A stretch of 64,000 nt of DNA, from the NCBI RefSeq assembly GCF_001647545.1, contig NZ_LSZH01000014.1, positions 62,001-126,000 of the forward strand, in the 5' to 3' direction. This stretch comes from Acinetobacter sp. SFB (GTDB lineage Bacteria; Pseudomonadota; Gammaproteobacteria; Pseudomonadales; Moraxellaceae). The notes beneath the pieces are model-generated. The model did not search any database, was not told where the DNA came from, and worked only from the letters and a program-made list of their open reading frames with translations. Below are positions 27,901-35,856 of the stretch, one piece after another. How positions within the stretch are numbered: the first letter of the stretch is position 1; the number at the start of each line of letters is the position of its first letter. The position numbers and the translations under genes were made by a program.

Positions 27901-28362
27901 ATGATGAAAATATCCAGTCAGTTACTTTTTTTGTTACCGCTTGCGATGGGCATCGGTGTTGCGATGAGTTTGCAAAATGCCTTAAATAACCAATTACGTG
28001 AATATTTACATTCTCCTTTGCAAGCTGCCCTTTTATCTTTTTTGGTAGGTACAATAGTGCTTGCCATACTGGTGTTTTTTCAATCCGCAGAAAAACCTCA
28101 TTTTTCAACTTTAACCCAGATTCCCTGGTTTCTTTGGTTAGGTGGCTTTTTAGGCGTTTATGCTATCAGTTTGAGTATCTATGCTGTGCCTAAACTTGGT
28201 TTTCTCATCTTGACCGGGCTGGTTATTTTTGGGCAAATCGCCATGTCGATGTTACTGGATCATTTTGGCTGGTTTGGCACTGAAAAAACCCCGATCAACT
28301 GGCAACGCTTTTTAGGAAGTATGATTGTTTTCATTGGCGTGCTGCTTACTTTGCAACGCTAA
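27901..28362 (+). CDS. DMT family transporter, YdcZ (DUF606) type
   Basis: A 153-residue hydrophobic protein with about five membrane helices. The start (LLFLLPLAMGIGVAMSLQNALNNQLRE), the PLQAALLSFLVGT segment and the WLGGFLGVYAISLSIYAVPKLG stretch are typical of the short YdcZ-type half-size drug/metabolite transporters, which dimerise in the inner membrane. Substrate unknown. It is 38 bases upstream of the MATE pump gene and may share a transcript with it. Two adjacent ATGs (27901 and 27904) are possible starts. Confidence 0.82.
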   Translation: MMKISSQLLFLLPLAMGIGVAMSLQNALNNQLREYLHSPLQAALLSFLVGTIVLAILVFFQSAEKPHFSTLTQIPWFLWLGGFLGVYAISLSIYAVPKLGFLILTGLVIFGQIAMSMLLDHFGWFGTEKTPINWQRFLGSMIVFIGVLLTLQR

Positions 28363-28400
28363 AGATCATGATCTTTATTAATAAATAATGAGTATTTTTT

Positions 28401-29759
28401 GTGTCTAATGTCACTGCTTTAACGACAACAAACCGCTTTGAATTAAAGCAACTCTTTCATTTGATGATTCCCATTTTAATCACCCAATTTGCCCAAGCAG
28501 GTTTGGGCTTAATTGATACCATTATGGCAGGACATCTCTCGCCAACTGACCTTGCAGCCATTGCAGTCGGGGTGGGTTTATGGATTCCGGTGATGCTGTT
28601 ATTCAGTGGCATCATGATTGCGACCACTCCTTTGGTTGCCGAAGCCAACGGCGCACGTACTCCGGAAAAAATTGCCACTATTGCCCGGCAGTCACTCTGG
28701 GTAGCTTTTATTCTCGGAATCATTGCCGCATTGATTTTACAAGTCATGCCATTTTTGTTGCCTGTTTTAGGCGTACCTGAAGCGTTATTGCCAAAAGCCA
28801 GCTTGTTCTTGCATGCCATTGGTTTAGGGATGCCTGCAGTCACCATGTATGCAGCGCTACGTGGCTACTCGGAAGCACTGGGTTATCCACGCCCTGTTAC
28901 TGTCATTAGTCTGGTTGCGCTGGTTGCACTGGTGCCACTGAACTTTATTTTCATGTATGGCTTAGGCCCGATTCCTGAACTGGGCAGTGCAGGCTGTGGC
29001 TTTGCTACGGCTATTTTGCAATGGCTGATGTTCATTGCTTTGGCAACTTATGTGTTTAAAGGCAAGGCTTACCGTAAAACCCAAGTCTTCGCAGCGTGGG
29101 AAAAAATTGATCCGTATTGGGTAAAGCGTATTTTACAGCTCGGTTTGCCGATTGGTTTAGCGATATTTTTTGAAGTCAGCATTTTCAGTACCGCAGCCAT
29201 TGTGTTAAGCCCTTTAGGTGAAACCTTGGTTGCAGCGCACCAGATTGCCATTTCCGTGACGTCGCAATTGTTTATGATTCCGATGTCACTCGCAATTGCA
29301 CTGACCATTCGTGTAGGGACTTATTATGGTGAAAAAAACTGGCGAGCAATGCGTAAAGTTCAGTATCTGGGATTACTGACCGGAACCATTTTAGCGCTTG
29401 CCACTATGGCGCTAATCTGGTTCTTCCGTCCTGAAATTGTCTCGATTTACACTTCAGATTATGAGGTAGCACAGGTAGCGATGTATCTGTTGTTATTTGC
29501 AATTGCCTATCAGTTGATGGATGCCTGGCAAGTCAGTGCCGCAGGTTGTCTGCGTGGCATGCAAGATACCAAAGCTCCTATGTGGATCACCATGATCGCT
29601 TATTGGGTCATTGCCTTCCCTGTTGGGATTTATCTGGCACGCTTTACAGAAATGAAAGCGGCTGGAGTGTGGGTCGGTTTGATTGTGGGTTTAACGGTGG
29701 CCTGTGTGCTGTTATTGACCCGTTTATATATGATTAATCACCGTATCAAAATGGCTTAA
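28401..29759 (+). CDS. abeM: MATE family multidrug efflux pump, AbeM-like
   Basis: A 452-residue inner-membrane antiporter with 12 hydrophobic segments. The sequence closely resembles Acinetobacter baumannii AbeM, which exports fluoroquinolones, dyes and other cations with proton or sodium exchange: QLFHLMIPILITQFAQAG at the start, DTIMAGHLSPTDLAAIAVG, YAALRGYSEALG and SAAGCLRGMQDTKAPMW. A GTG start is used. The ribosome site is weak (an ATGAG stretch upstream), so coupling to the YdcZ gene is possible. An inverted repeat ends the gene. Confidence 0.9.
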   Translation: MSNVTALTTTNRFELKQLFHLMIPILITQFAQAGLGLIDTIMAGHLSPTDLAAIAVGVGLWIPVMLLFSGIMIATTPLVAEANGARTPEKIATIARQSLWVAFILGIIAALILQVMPFLLPVLGVPEALLPKASLFLHAIGLGMPAVTMYAALRGYSEALGYPRPVTVISLVALVALVPLNFIFMYGLGPIPELGSAGCGFATAILQWLMFIALATYVFKGKAYRKTQVFAAWEKIDPYWVKRILQLGLPIGLAIFFEVSIFSTAAIVLSPLGETLVAAHQIAISVTSQLFMIPMSLAIALTIRVGTYYGEKNWRAMRKVQYLGLLTGTILALATMALIWFFRPEIVSIYTSDYEVAQVAMYLLLFAIAYQLMDAWQVSAAGCLRGMQDTKAPMWITMIAYWVIAFPVGIYLARFTEMKAAGVWVGLIVGLTVACVLLLTRLYMINHRIKMA

Positions 29760-29767
29760 ATCTTTCG

Positions 29768-29802
29768 ATCTCATTCCTTTTCTCATGAAAAAGGAATGAG
29801 AT
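29768..29802 (+). terminator. Inverted repeat after abeM
   Basis: A perfect 13-bp stem, ATCTCATTCCTTT/AAAGGAATGAGAT, with a 9-base loop. No T-run follows, so it may protect the 3' end rather than act as a classic terminator. Confidence 0.6.
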
Positions 29803-29879
29803 AAACAGCAACATCAATAAAAAATAATCATAAAAACTTCATCAATTTAAGCTACAAAAAATATTTTTAATTTTTAAAA

Positions 29880-29908
29880 TTGAACAGTAAAAATGCAGCT
29901 TTTAACAA
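29880..29908 (+). promoter_or_regulatory. Promoter candidate for the ABC1/UbiB-like gene
   Basis: TTGAAC (29880-29885) and TAACAA (29903-29908) are separated by 17 bases, 75 bases upstream of the ATG. Confidence 0.5.
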
Positions 29909-29982
29909 TTTAAAGTAGGCAATAGCAAGTTTAAGCCCTATGATCATTGAAATACATCTATGATGATCTTGAGGAATATCGC

Positions 29983-31281
29983 ATGGCAAAAACGGCTAGC
30001 ACACCCGGTCGTCGTTTTATGAAACTTGCCAGTATGACGGCGAGCATCGCAACTAAAACCGTCACAAATTCGATCAAAAATTTTAATGCCGATGAAGAAC
30101 AAAAAAATGCCTCTCGCAGTAAACTTTTTCAAGATATAGGTCTACAAATTGCAGATACCCTTGGCGAAATGAAGGGTGCGGTCATGAAAGTGGGGCAAAT
30201 TGCGTCACAATATAAAGACATCTTTCCGCCTGAAGTGGCGCGTGCCATTAGCAAGTTACAGCGTCAGGCTCCTGCAATGCCTTTTGCTGAAATTAAAGCC
30301 CAAGTCGAAAAAGAACTGGGTAAACCGCTCGATCAAATCTTTAAACACTTCGATGAACAGCCTTTTGCCGCAGCTTCTATTGGCCAAGTGCACAAAGCTT
30401 TCTTGCCGAACGGGCAACAAGTGGTGGTGAAAGTACAATATCCGGGTGTCGATGAAGCCTGCGAAAGCGATCTGAAACAGGTGCGTTTGGCTTTACGTTT
30501 AATGGGTGTATTGAAGGTTGATCGCAAATTACAGGATCAACTGTTCAAGGAAATTCAGGAAAGTTTAGACAATGAATTGAACTATGAGATTGAAGCGCAA
30601 AACTTAGAAGTGGCGCGTACATTTCACCAAAGCTTAGACAGTAAAATTATTATTCCGCAAGTCTATAAAGATTATTCTTCACGACATATATTAACCCTAA
30701 GCCTGGAACCGGGTGAAAGTATTGAAACTGCGAGTACCTGGTCTCAAGATACCCGTAATGAACTGGGTCGCCGTTTATTTCGTGCCATTGGGCAAGAGAT
30801 TTTCTATTTGAAACGTTTCCACTGCGACCCGCATCCAGGCAACTTTGCCTTCCGTGAAGATGGCACGGTGGTGATTTACGATTACGGCGGTGTAAAAGTA
30901 TTATCCAGTGAAACTGTACAACACTTTAAACATTTGGTGCAGTCCGCCCGTGAAGGTAATATTACTGAGATGGAACAACAGCTAGATGCCCTGCATGCCA
31001 TTTCAGAACAGGGGAAATTCCCGGCTGAACTGTACAAGCAATGGTTAGAAGTCCTGATGCGCCCACTCACCACGATGTATGATTTCGAAGAAAATTCGGC
31101 CCATCATGATGGCATGGAGTTACTTAAACCTTCTTTAAAATATTGGGATGTATTTAAGCCTTCACCAGAGACATTGATGGTCAATCGTACCGTTTCAGGT
31201 CATTACTGGAACATGATTCATTTAAAAATGCATGACAATCTTAATGACCTGTTTGATGAACTGGTTCCACCACGCCAATAA
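29983..31281 (+). CDS. ABC1/AarF/UbiB family kinase-like protein
   Basis: An atypical protein-kinase-like family linked to ubiquinone synthesis and lipid transport between membranes. The 432 residues show the KxGQ motif (MKVGQIASQ, about residues 68-76), the alanine-rich loop PFAAASIGQVHKA, the VVVKVQYPGV lysine and, later, HCDPHPGNF with YDYGGVK in place of DFG. ATG 29983 has GAGG 8 bases upstream; the longer TTG-initiated frame at 29947 lacks support. The protein lacks the C-terminal membrane helices of canonical UbiB (about 540 aa), so it is an AarF-like relative rather than UbiB itself. Confidence 0.88.
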   Translation: MAKTASTPGRRFMKLASMTASIATKTVTNSIKNFNADEEQKNASRSKLFQDIGLQIADTLGEMKGAVMKVGQIASQYKDIFPPEVARAISKLQRQAPAMPFAEIKAQVEKELGKPLDQIFKHFDEQPFAAASIGQVHKAFLPNGQQVVVKVQYPGVDEACESDLKQVRLALRLMGVLKVDRKLQDQLFKEIQESLDNELNYEIEAQNLEVARTFHQSLDSKIIIPQVYKDYSSRHILTLSLEPGESIETASTWSQDTRNELGRRLFRAIGQEIFYLKRFHCDPHPGNFAFREDGTVVIYDYGGVKVLSSETVQHFKHLVQSAREGNITEMEQQLDALHAISEQGKFPAELYKQWLEVLMRPLTTMYDFEENSAHHDGMELLKPSLKYWDVFKPSPETLMVNRTVSGHYWNMIHLKMHDNLNDLFDELVPPRQ

Positions 31282-31337
31282 GTCTTTCATAGAACCCAAA
31301 TACGGCTGCTGATTTGGGTTTTATTTGCAAAATATAA

Positions 31338-31352
31338 TGTTATGATATAACA
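31338..31352. promoter_or_regulatory. Zur-type operator upstream of rpmE2
   Basis: TGTTATGATATAACA is a near-perfect dyad matching the TGTTATAnTATAACA core of gammaproteobacterial Zur boxes. It sits 33 bases before the L31B start, where a zinc-loaded repressor would block transcription. The link fits the known zinc control of Zn-independent ribosomal paralogues. Confidence 0.7.
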
Positions 31353-31384
31353 TAACCATATTAACAATAATTTTGGAGTTCATC

Positions 31385-31639
31385 ATGCGTACCAATATCC
31401 ATCCAGAATATCGTGAAGTGCTGTTCCATGACACCAATGCGGATGCCTATTTCGTTATTGGAAGTACCTTGCAAACCCAACACACCAAGAGTTATCAAGG
31501 TCAGGATTATCCTTACGTGACTTTAGATGTTTCGAGTGCATCTCATCCGTTTTATACCGGTGAACAACGTCAGGCGAGCAATGAAGGTCGTGTGGCAAGT
31601 TTCAACAAACGTTTCGCACGTTTCAAACACTCACATTAA
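31385..31639 (+). CDS. rpmE2: 50S ribosomal protein L31 type B (zinc-independent)
   Basis: An 84-residue L31 paralogue lacking the CxxC zinc ribbon of RpmE. It has the L31B marks [29 protein letters not shown] and the basic C-terminal SFNKRFARF. Under zinc limitation it can replace L31 in the large subunit and free zinc. ATG 31385 follows TTGGAG; the frame is open four codons further up. The Zur-type box in front and a strong terminator behind make it a single-gene zinc-starvation unit. Confidence 0.93.
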   Translation: MRTNIHPEYREVLFHDTNADAYFVIGSTLQTQHTKSYQGQDYPYVTLDVSSASHPFYTGEQRQASNEGRVASFNKRFARFKHSH

Positions 31640-31682
31640 ATTAATATTCAGTTAAGCTGAGCTTGTTATTTTTTCCTTATTC

Positions 31683-31719
31683 AGAAGCCTAAGCATCCTC
31701 CACTTAGGCTTCTTTTTTT
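31683..31719 (+). terminator. Rho-independent terminator of rpmE2
   Basis: AGAAGCCTAAG (31683-31693), 9-base loop, CTTAGGCTTCT (31703-31713), then T6. Confidence 0.85.
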
Positions 31720-31755
31720 ATCTTTTGTATTTTTAACTCAAACATCATTCAGCTT

Positions 31756-32136
31756 TTATTTGCTGTGTAATACCCATTGAAACAGATAGAAACCCAATGC
31801 CAAAACAATCACTCCGATGATCACACTGGAAATCACATAGCTCAAAGCAAGTGTGGTCTGACCATGTTTTAACAGCTGAAAGGTTTCCAGACCAAAACTT
31901 GAAAATGTGGTAAAGCCGCCTAAAATTCCGACCATCAACAACAGCCGCGCTTCATTTTGCAAGTTGGGGAATTTTTGGCTACAGGCAAAGAAAATACCGG
32001 CAAGCAGGCAGCCAAAGATATTCACCCACCAGGTGGTCCAAGGAAATACGCTGGTCGGTTTCAGTAAAAATACACCTGCGCCATAACGCAAACTTGCGCC
32101 AATCGCCCCACCCATCGCTACCAGTAACCAGTTCAT
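31756..32136 (-). CDS. crcB: Fluoride ion exporter CrcB/Fluc
   Basis: A 126-residue four-helix inner-membrane channel that exports fluoride as a dual-topology dimer. Characteristic segments are GGAIGASLRYGAG near the start, the TTWWVNIFGCLLAG helix with the pore asparagine, and GGFTTFSSFGLET. Length is typical for single-gene CrcB. The leader contains a nested hairpin (32151-32186) but not the conserved fluoride riboswitch motif. It converges on rpmE2. Confidence 0.92.
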   Translation of the reverse strand: MNWLLVAMGGAIGASLRYGAGVFLLKPTSVFPWTTWWVNIFGCLLAGIFFACSQKFPNLQNEARLLLMVGILGGFTTFSSFGLETFQLLKHGQTTLALSYVISSVIIGVIVLALGFYLFQWVLHSK

Positions 32137-32315
32137 TTATTTATTTCATCCAGTATCGGGTGTGTCTCACCCATCTTTATTCACTGCCCTGTTTTCATTG
32201 AACAATACTTTTGCATAATTGTGTATCTTTTCCAAAGAAATAATGCTGAATAAAATGCATAAAAATTGCTATAGTCTTGCGGTTAAATTGACTGTTTATA
32301 GGGACTGAGGAAATC

Positions 32316-32648
32316 ATGATTCAAGATTTATTGGCACAACTTCAAGCAGACGAAGTGAAATTTGCAGATGTGATTGCATCTATTGAAGCCCGTTACAATC
32401 ACACACCAACAGCATTTAAAAATGGCCAACAAGCCAATGCTGCGACTGAAAATCAAGGCAGTGCAAAAGTTTTTTCTTTTGCTCAGTTAAATGGTTTAGA
32501 TCAAGCGCAGACTTTAAGCCTGTTTGCTGAACATTATGCTGCGGTATTGGCTACACCTGAAGCCACCGACCACCAAAATATTCGCCAGTTTATGCAAAAT
32601 GGATGGGATGGTCTTCAGTTTGAAGGCCAAGCTTTAACAGCAAAATAA
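32316..32648 (+). CDS. HopJ type III effector family protein
   Basis: A 110-residue small acidic protein of the HopJ family (named after a Pseudomonas syringae effector but widespread in bacteria without type III secretion). Recognisable segments: FADVIASIEARYNHTPTAFKNG, KVFSFAQLNGLDQAQTLSLFAEHY and HQNIRQFMQNGWDGLQF. No signal peptide. The cellular role is unknown; given the absence of secretion genes nearby it is probably a housekeeping cytoplasmic protein. ATG follows GGGACTGAGGAAATC, with GAGG as ribosome site. A strong terminator follows. Confidence 0.85.
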   Translation: MIQDLLAQLQADEVKFADVIASIEARYNHTPTAFKNGQQANAATENQGSAKVFSFAQLNGLDQAQTLSLFAEHYAAVLATPEATDHQNIRQFMQNGWDGLQFEGQALTAK

Positions 32649-32661
32649 GCTTCCATCCTAT

Positions 32662-32693
32662 AAAAAACCCTCTTTATCAAAGAGGGTTTTTTA
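32662..32693 (+). terminator. Rho-independent terminator of the HopJ-family gene
   Basis: AAAAAACCCTCTTT-ATC-AAAGAGGGTTTTTT, a near-perfect stem with T6. It also reads in reverse for the gene at 32764. Confidence 0.9.
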
Positions 32694-32716
32694 TCTTACC
32701 TTGTATAAAGCTGAAA

Positions 32717-32764
32717 ATTCTCAAAATATGTTTTGAGTGTACAAGGGAGGGAGTTAAAAATGAT
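32717..32764. repeat. Diverged copy of the two-hairpin intergenic repeat
   Basis: The core ATTCTCAAAATATGTTTTGAG and ACAAGGGAGGGAGTTAA match the middle of copy A at 4.23-4.34 kb in order and spacing. TCAAAA/TTTTGA (32721-32736) forms a perfect small hairpin. The outer arms are missing. Confidence 0.45.
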
Positions 32765-33330
32765 CAACCTTTTACCTTTTCTATCCACTCAATTGAACTG
32801 ACACGGAATAATTCACATGCGCCATCACCGGTATCTGTCGGGGTTAGAGATGAAGTCCAGACCAAATCTTTATCTTTAATTTCGACCAGTTCGCCTGTTA
32901 AACGCACCAAATCACCCCGTTTTACATTTTTAATTTGTTTGGCAATCTGTGGATTTGCCGGAATAATGTGCATATTTGACACCATCTGCATGGCTTGCTC
33001 TTTCGGCACCGGCAAACGGTCAATCTTCCAGTTCAAGTAGCGGTCATACTGATTGACCGATATATGTCGTGCAATTTCAGGTTCGGCAAATAAACCCCAA
33101 CTGACCGCATAATCAATTGGAGAAAACTTGGCTTGCTCATCGTTGGTATAAATTTTCGAACCTAAAATACGAAAATCACCTCTAAAGGATTGTAGCTTTT
33201 TAATGGATTGGTCTTTAGCAACCGGTGCCAAACCCTTAGAAATATTATGATCGACAGATGCACTGGCACTCATTTGCAACATGCTGGTTGCAAGTAAAGC
33301 ACTGAATAATAATTGTCTAGTCATCTGCAT
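32764..33330 (-). CDS. Exported hypothetical protein with OB-like C-terminal region
   Basis: 188 residues. A signal peptide is clear (QLLFSALLATSMLQMSASA, cleavage near residue 24), so the protein is periplasmic or secreted. The mature part has DFRILGSKIYTNDEQAKFSPIDYAVSWG followed by a KRGDLVRLTGELVEIKDKDLVWTSSLTPTDTGDGACE segment that looks like a small beta barrel. I recall similar hypothetical proteins in gammaproteobacteria but no function. It stands alone between the HopJ gene and the divergent methyltransferase. Confidence 0.7.
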   Translation of the reverse strand: MQMTRQLLFSALLATSMLQMSASASVDHNISKGLAPVAKDQSIKKLQSFRGDFRILGSKIYTNDEQAKFSPIDYAVSWGLFAEPEIARHISVNQYDRYLNWKIDRLPVPKEQAMQMVSNMHIIPANPQIAKQIKNVKRGDLVRLTGELVEIKDKDLVWTSSLTPTDTGDGACELFRVSSIEWIEKVKG

Positions 33331-33494
33331 ACCTCAAAACGAATTTTTTATTTCAGCTTTTATCTTAAGTCATGAAACTTAAATGGGTATATAGACTTGG
33401 TAACAATATAGATATATTCAGTCACTTTTTTGTCTTATTAATTGACTGAAATATCTATTAAAATAGCCACCTATAAAGAAAAATTAAGCCTTCA

Positions 33495-34136
33495 ATGATT
33501 TATAAATTTTATCAGCAACACATTTTCCCGCATTTACTCAATCAAGTCATGCAAACACCGAGCCTGATGGATCAACGTCGTGAATTACTATTACCCATTT
33601 CCGGTGAAGTGTTAGAAATTGGTTTTGGCACAGGGGTAAATCTACCTTTTTATCAGAATGTCGATACGCTCTACGCCCTCGAACCCAATGCCGATATTTA
33701 TCAACTGGCGATCCAGCGCGTGCATGAAAGTGCGATACATGTACAGCATATTCAGGCCAGTGCTGAAAAGCTGCCTTTTGCCGATCACAGTATTGAGCAT
33801 ATTGTCAGTACCTGGACTTTATGCAGTATTGAAAATTTAGCCCAAGCCTTAAATGAGTTGCATCGGGTACTCAAACCGACTGGTACTTTGCATTTGGTTG
33901 AGCATGTGCAGTATCAGGACAACAATACTCTGAGGCATCTACAGAATTTGCTGACCCCTATTCAAAAACGTCTGGCGGATGGCTGTCACCTGAATCGTAA
34001 TATCGAACAGGCCCTGCTGGATGCGAATTTTCGCTTTAAAGAACAGCATTATTTTGATGCCGCCGGTATTCCTAAAATTGGCAGGCGCATGCTCTTTGCC
34101 CGCGTTCAAAAACAGCAAAAGCGGAGTTCGACATAA
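33495..34136 (+). CDS. Class I SAM-dependent methyltransferase
   Basis: 213 residues of the methyltransferase type-11 (UbiE/Coq5-like) fold. Motif I is VLEIGFGTGVN (about residues 35-45), the acidic end of strand 2 is ALEPNAD, then ASAEKLPFADHSIEHIVSTWTLCSI and a LHRVLKPTGTLHLVEHV segment. The substrate is unknown; relatives methylate lipids, quinones or small molecules. The ATG has little ribosome-site support. Single gene, divergent from the exported hypothetical protein. Confidence 0.85.
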   Translation: MIYKFYQQHIFPHLLNQVMQTPSLMDQRRELLLPISGEVLEIGFGTGVNLPFYQNVDTLYALEPNADIYQLAIQRVHESAIHVQHIQASAEKLPFADHSIEHIVSTWTLCSIENLAQALNELHRVLKPTGTLHLVEHVQYQDNNTLRHLQNLLTPIQKRLADGCHLNRNIEQALLDANFRFKEQHYFDAAGIPKIGRRMLFARVQKQQKRSST

Positions 34137-34514
34137 GCTGAATAAAAAATAATAGGCTACATGCAAATGTCAGTTGCAGGCTTGAGAACAGGATATTGTT
34201 TGCAAGATCATGTTTTCAAGCGATTGAATAGATAAAGCATATTCGACCCAGTGGTTAACTGACAAAGGATTTTCTTTTAGGCTCTCAATATATTTGAGAG
34301 CCCTCATTTTCCCGAAACCTTACGCAGCAGCGCTGCTCGGGTCGCATCTGAACAACGTTAAGGCACTGCTTTGACTCAAGTACAAGACGAAATAATAGAA
34401 CCTGAAATTAGATTTATTAATGCTGCTTTATTTTTCAATATCTAAGATTATAAATTTTCTCAAGCTCGGATGAGGAAGCCTGGAATTTAAGGGAATAGCA
34501 TATTCATCGCCATT
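34137..34514. other. Intergenic region with hairpins and a GC-richer block
   Basis: GGCTCTCAA (34280-34288) and TTGAGAGCC (34293-34301) form a hairpin that could end transcription. A GC-richer block follows (about 34311-34365) with AGCAGCGCTGCT, an enclosing CCCG/CGGG pair and CCTTACG/CGTTAAGG ends. No ORF of note. The block is unlike the AT-rich flanks and unexplained. Confidence 0.35.
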
Positions 34515-34982
34515 TTAATCATCAAAGTCGATGCGAATGGTTTCAAAGCGTACTCGTCCATCTCGAATCGCTTGAGCAATGGCTTGTTGCCCCTTGGTGA
34601 GGCGTGCCCCGCCACTTTTAATATCAATCAGTACCACTTCTATATCTTCAGCCCGTCCTTCACCATCGCGTAAGTCGGTATAGCCATCAAACACCACGTA
34701 ATCGACCGGATCACCCAAGAATTTGGCATCACTGGGTAAATATTGAAACTCGGGCATAATCGGTGCCATTTGCTCTGCCATTTTTCCTTTTAACACGGCA
34801 CGACTGGTATTGACACTCCGCTTTTGGGCACTGGTCAAAGCCTGTTGATGCTCCAGTTCCAACTCGGCAATGTACTGCTCATATTCCGCTTTTACTCGTC
34901 CATTACGGGTATTGCTTAAAATCAGGGTGGTGAGTACCACGCCTATACATGCACCGATCAACATTGCCATCCAGATGGACAT
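34515..34982 (-). CDS. Membrane-anchored Holliday-junction-resolvase-like endonuclease domain protein
   Basis: 155 residues. An N-terminal membrane helix (MAMLIGACIGVVLTTLIL), then a coiled helix (YEQYIAELELEHQQALTSAQKRS), then a nuclease-like domain with SRAVLKGKMAEQMAPIMPEFQYLPSDAKFLGDPVDYVVFDG and EVVLIDIKSGGARLTKGQQAI. The E..D/D..K arrangement (E in KMAEQ, VDYVVFDG, IDIKSG) fits the PD-(D/E)XK family annotated as archaeal Holliday-junction-resolvase-related (PF10107). Real substrate unknown. Confidence 0.8.
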   Translation of the reverse strand: MSIWMAMLIGACIGVVLTTLILSNTRNGRVKAEYEQYIAELELEHQQALTSAQKRSVNTSRAVLKGKMAEQMAPIMPEFQYLPSDAKFLGDPVDYVVFDGYTDLRDGEGRAEDIEVVLIDIKSGGARLTKGQQAIAQAIRDGRVRFETIRIDFDD

Positions 34983-35102
34983 TCTATTTTCCTAATCCAA
35001 AAAAGTACCGCCACATGGGTCTTTAAGACTTTTGTCATGTGTCATATTCGTCGCATCAAACAATGATATGCTAGGACTGAGCAGAATAAAATCGTCAGGG
35101 TC

Positions 35103-35747
35103 ATGAAAACAATCTTAATTGCAAATCAGAAAGGTGGATGTGGCAAAACCATTACCGCAATCAGCCTGGCTGCCGCTTTGGCACAAAAAAGTTACCGTGT
35201 TGCACTGGCTGATGCCGATAACCAAAAATCAACTTTGCAATGGCTTAAACACCGCCCTGAAAATGCCGCCCCGATTCAAAGCCTGGACTGGCGACATGAA
35301 AAATCAATTGGTGATGCACCTAAAAATTTAGAATATCTGATTATAGATGCGCCGGGTGCACTTTCTGGTGAACATGCAGAGCAACTGATTGGGGAAGCTC
35401 ACGCCATTATTACCCCATTACAACCCTCATTTTTCGACATCGACAGTACGCGCCGTTTCTTGAAGCATTTACAGGACATCAAGCGTATTCGTAAAGGTAA
35501 AGTACAAATTTTACTGCTTGCCAATCGCGTTAAAGCCAATAGTGCCAGCACTAAAGAAATCCAAGATTTTTTTAATAAAATTGAACAGCAACCTGTCGCC
35601 TGGATTTCTGAACGAACCGCTTATAGTCAGTTGGCCATGCAAGGTCTAACCGTGTTTGATAAAACACAAAAAAATTATTTGAGTATGCAAAACCAGTGGC
35701 AGCCAGTTTTAAATGCCATTATTGATGATCCGACCAAATGGTTTTAG
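35103..35747 (+). CDS. Orphan ParA-family ATPase
   Basis: 214 residues, MinD/ParA deviant Walker fold. The P-loop is K10-GGCGKT-16 with its signature lysine; ALADADNQKSTLQWL and YLIIDAPGAL give the switch regions. No ParB gene or parS-like repeat is adjacent, so this is a chromosomal orphan that may position another cargo or act in regulation rather than plasmid partition. Single ORF, divergent from the endonuclease-like gene. ATG follows TCAGGGTC. Confidence 0.87.
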   Translation: MKTILIANQKGGCGKTITAISLAAALAQKSYRVALADADNQKSTLQWLKHRPENAAPIQSLDWRHEKSIGDAPKNLEYLIIDAPGALSGEHAEQLIGEAHAIITPLQPSFFDIDSTRRFLKHLQDIKRIRKGKVQILLLANRVKANSASTKEIQDFFNKIEQQPVAWISERTAYSQLAMQGLTVFDKTQKNYLSMQNQWQPVLNAIIDDPTKWF

Positions 35748-35856
35748 GGGCTTACAGGTTCTAGCTTTGCCTCTCTATGCAGTATTTGCTTATTGATTAT
35801 TCACTAGAACTTACTCGGCTTTCATTCTCGCGAGCTTTTTTTTCAGTTAAGATGGC

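Noticed and set aside
32137..32220. Fluoride riboswitch in front of crcB
   Set aside because: The GGxGAUG and CUGAUGAyUCC blocks of the crcB motif are missing; only a simple nested hairpin remains.
32316..32648. Type III secreted virulence effector
   Set aside because: HopJ is only a family name; the protein lacks any secretion context here and the family is common in bacteria without type III secretion.
34311..34375. Integron attC site
   Set aside because: The GTTAAGG and CCTTAC arms do not fit the RYYYAAC/GTTRRRY core pair and there is no cassette-like ORF or integrase.
35103..35747. Plasmid partition module
   Set aside because: ParA stands alone with no ParB or centromere-like repeats, and all flanking genes are chromosomal.
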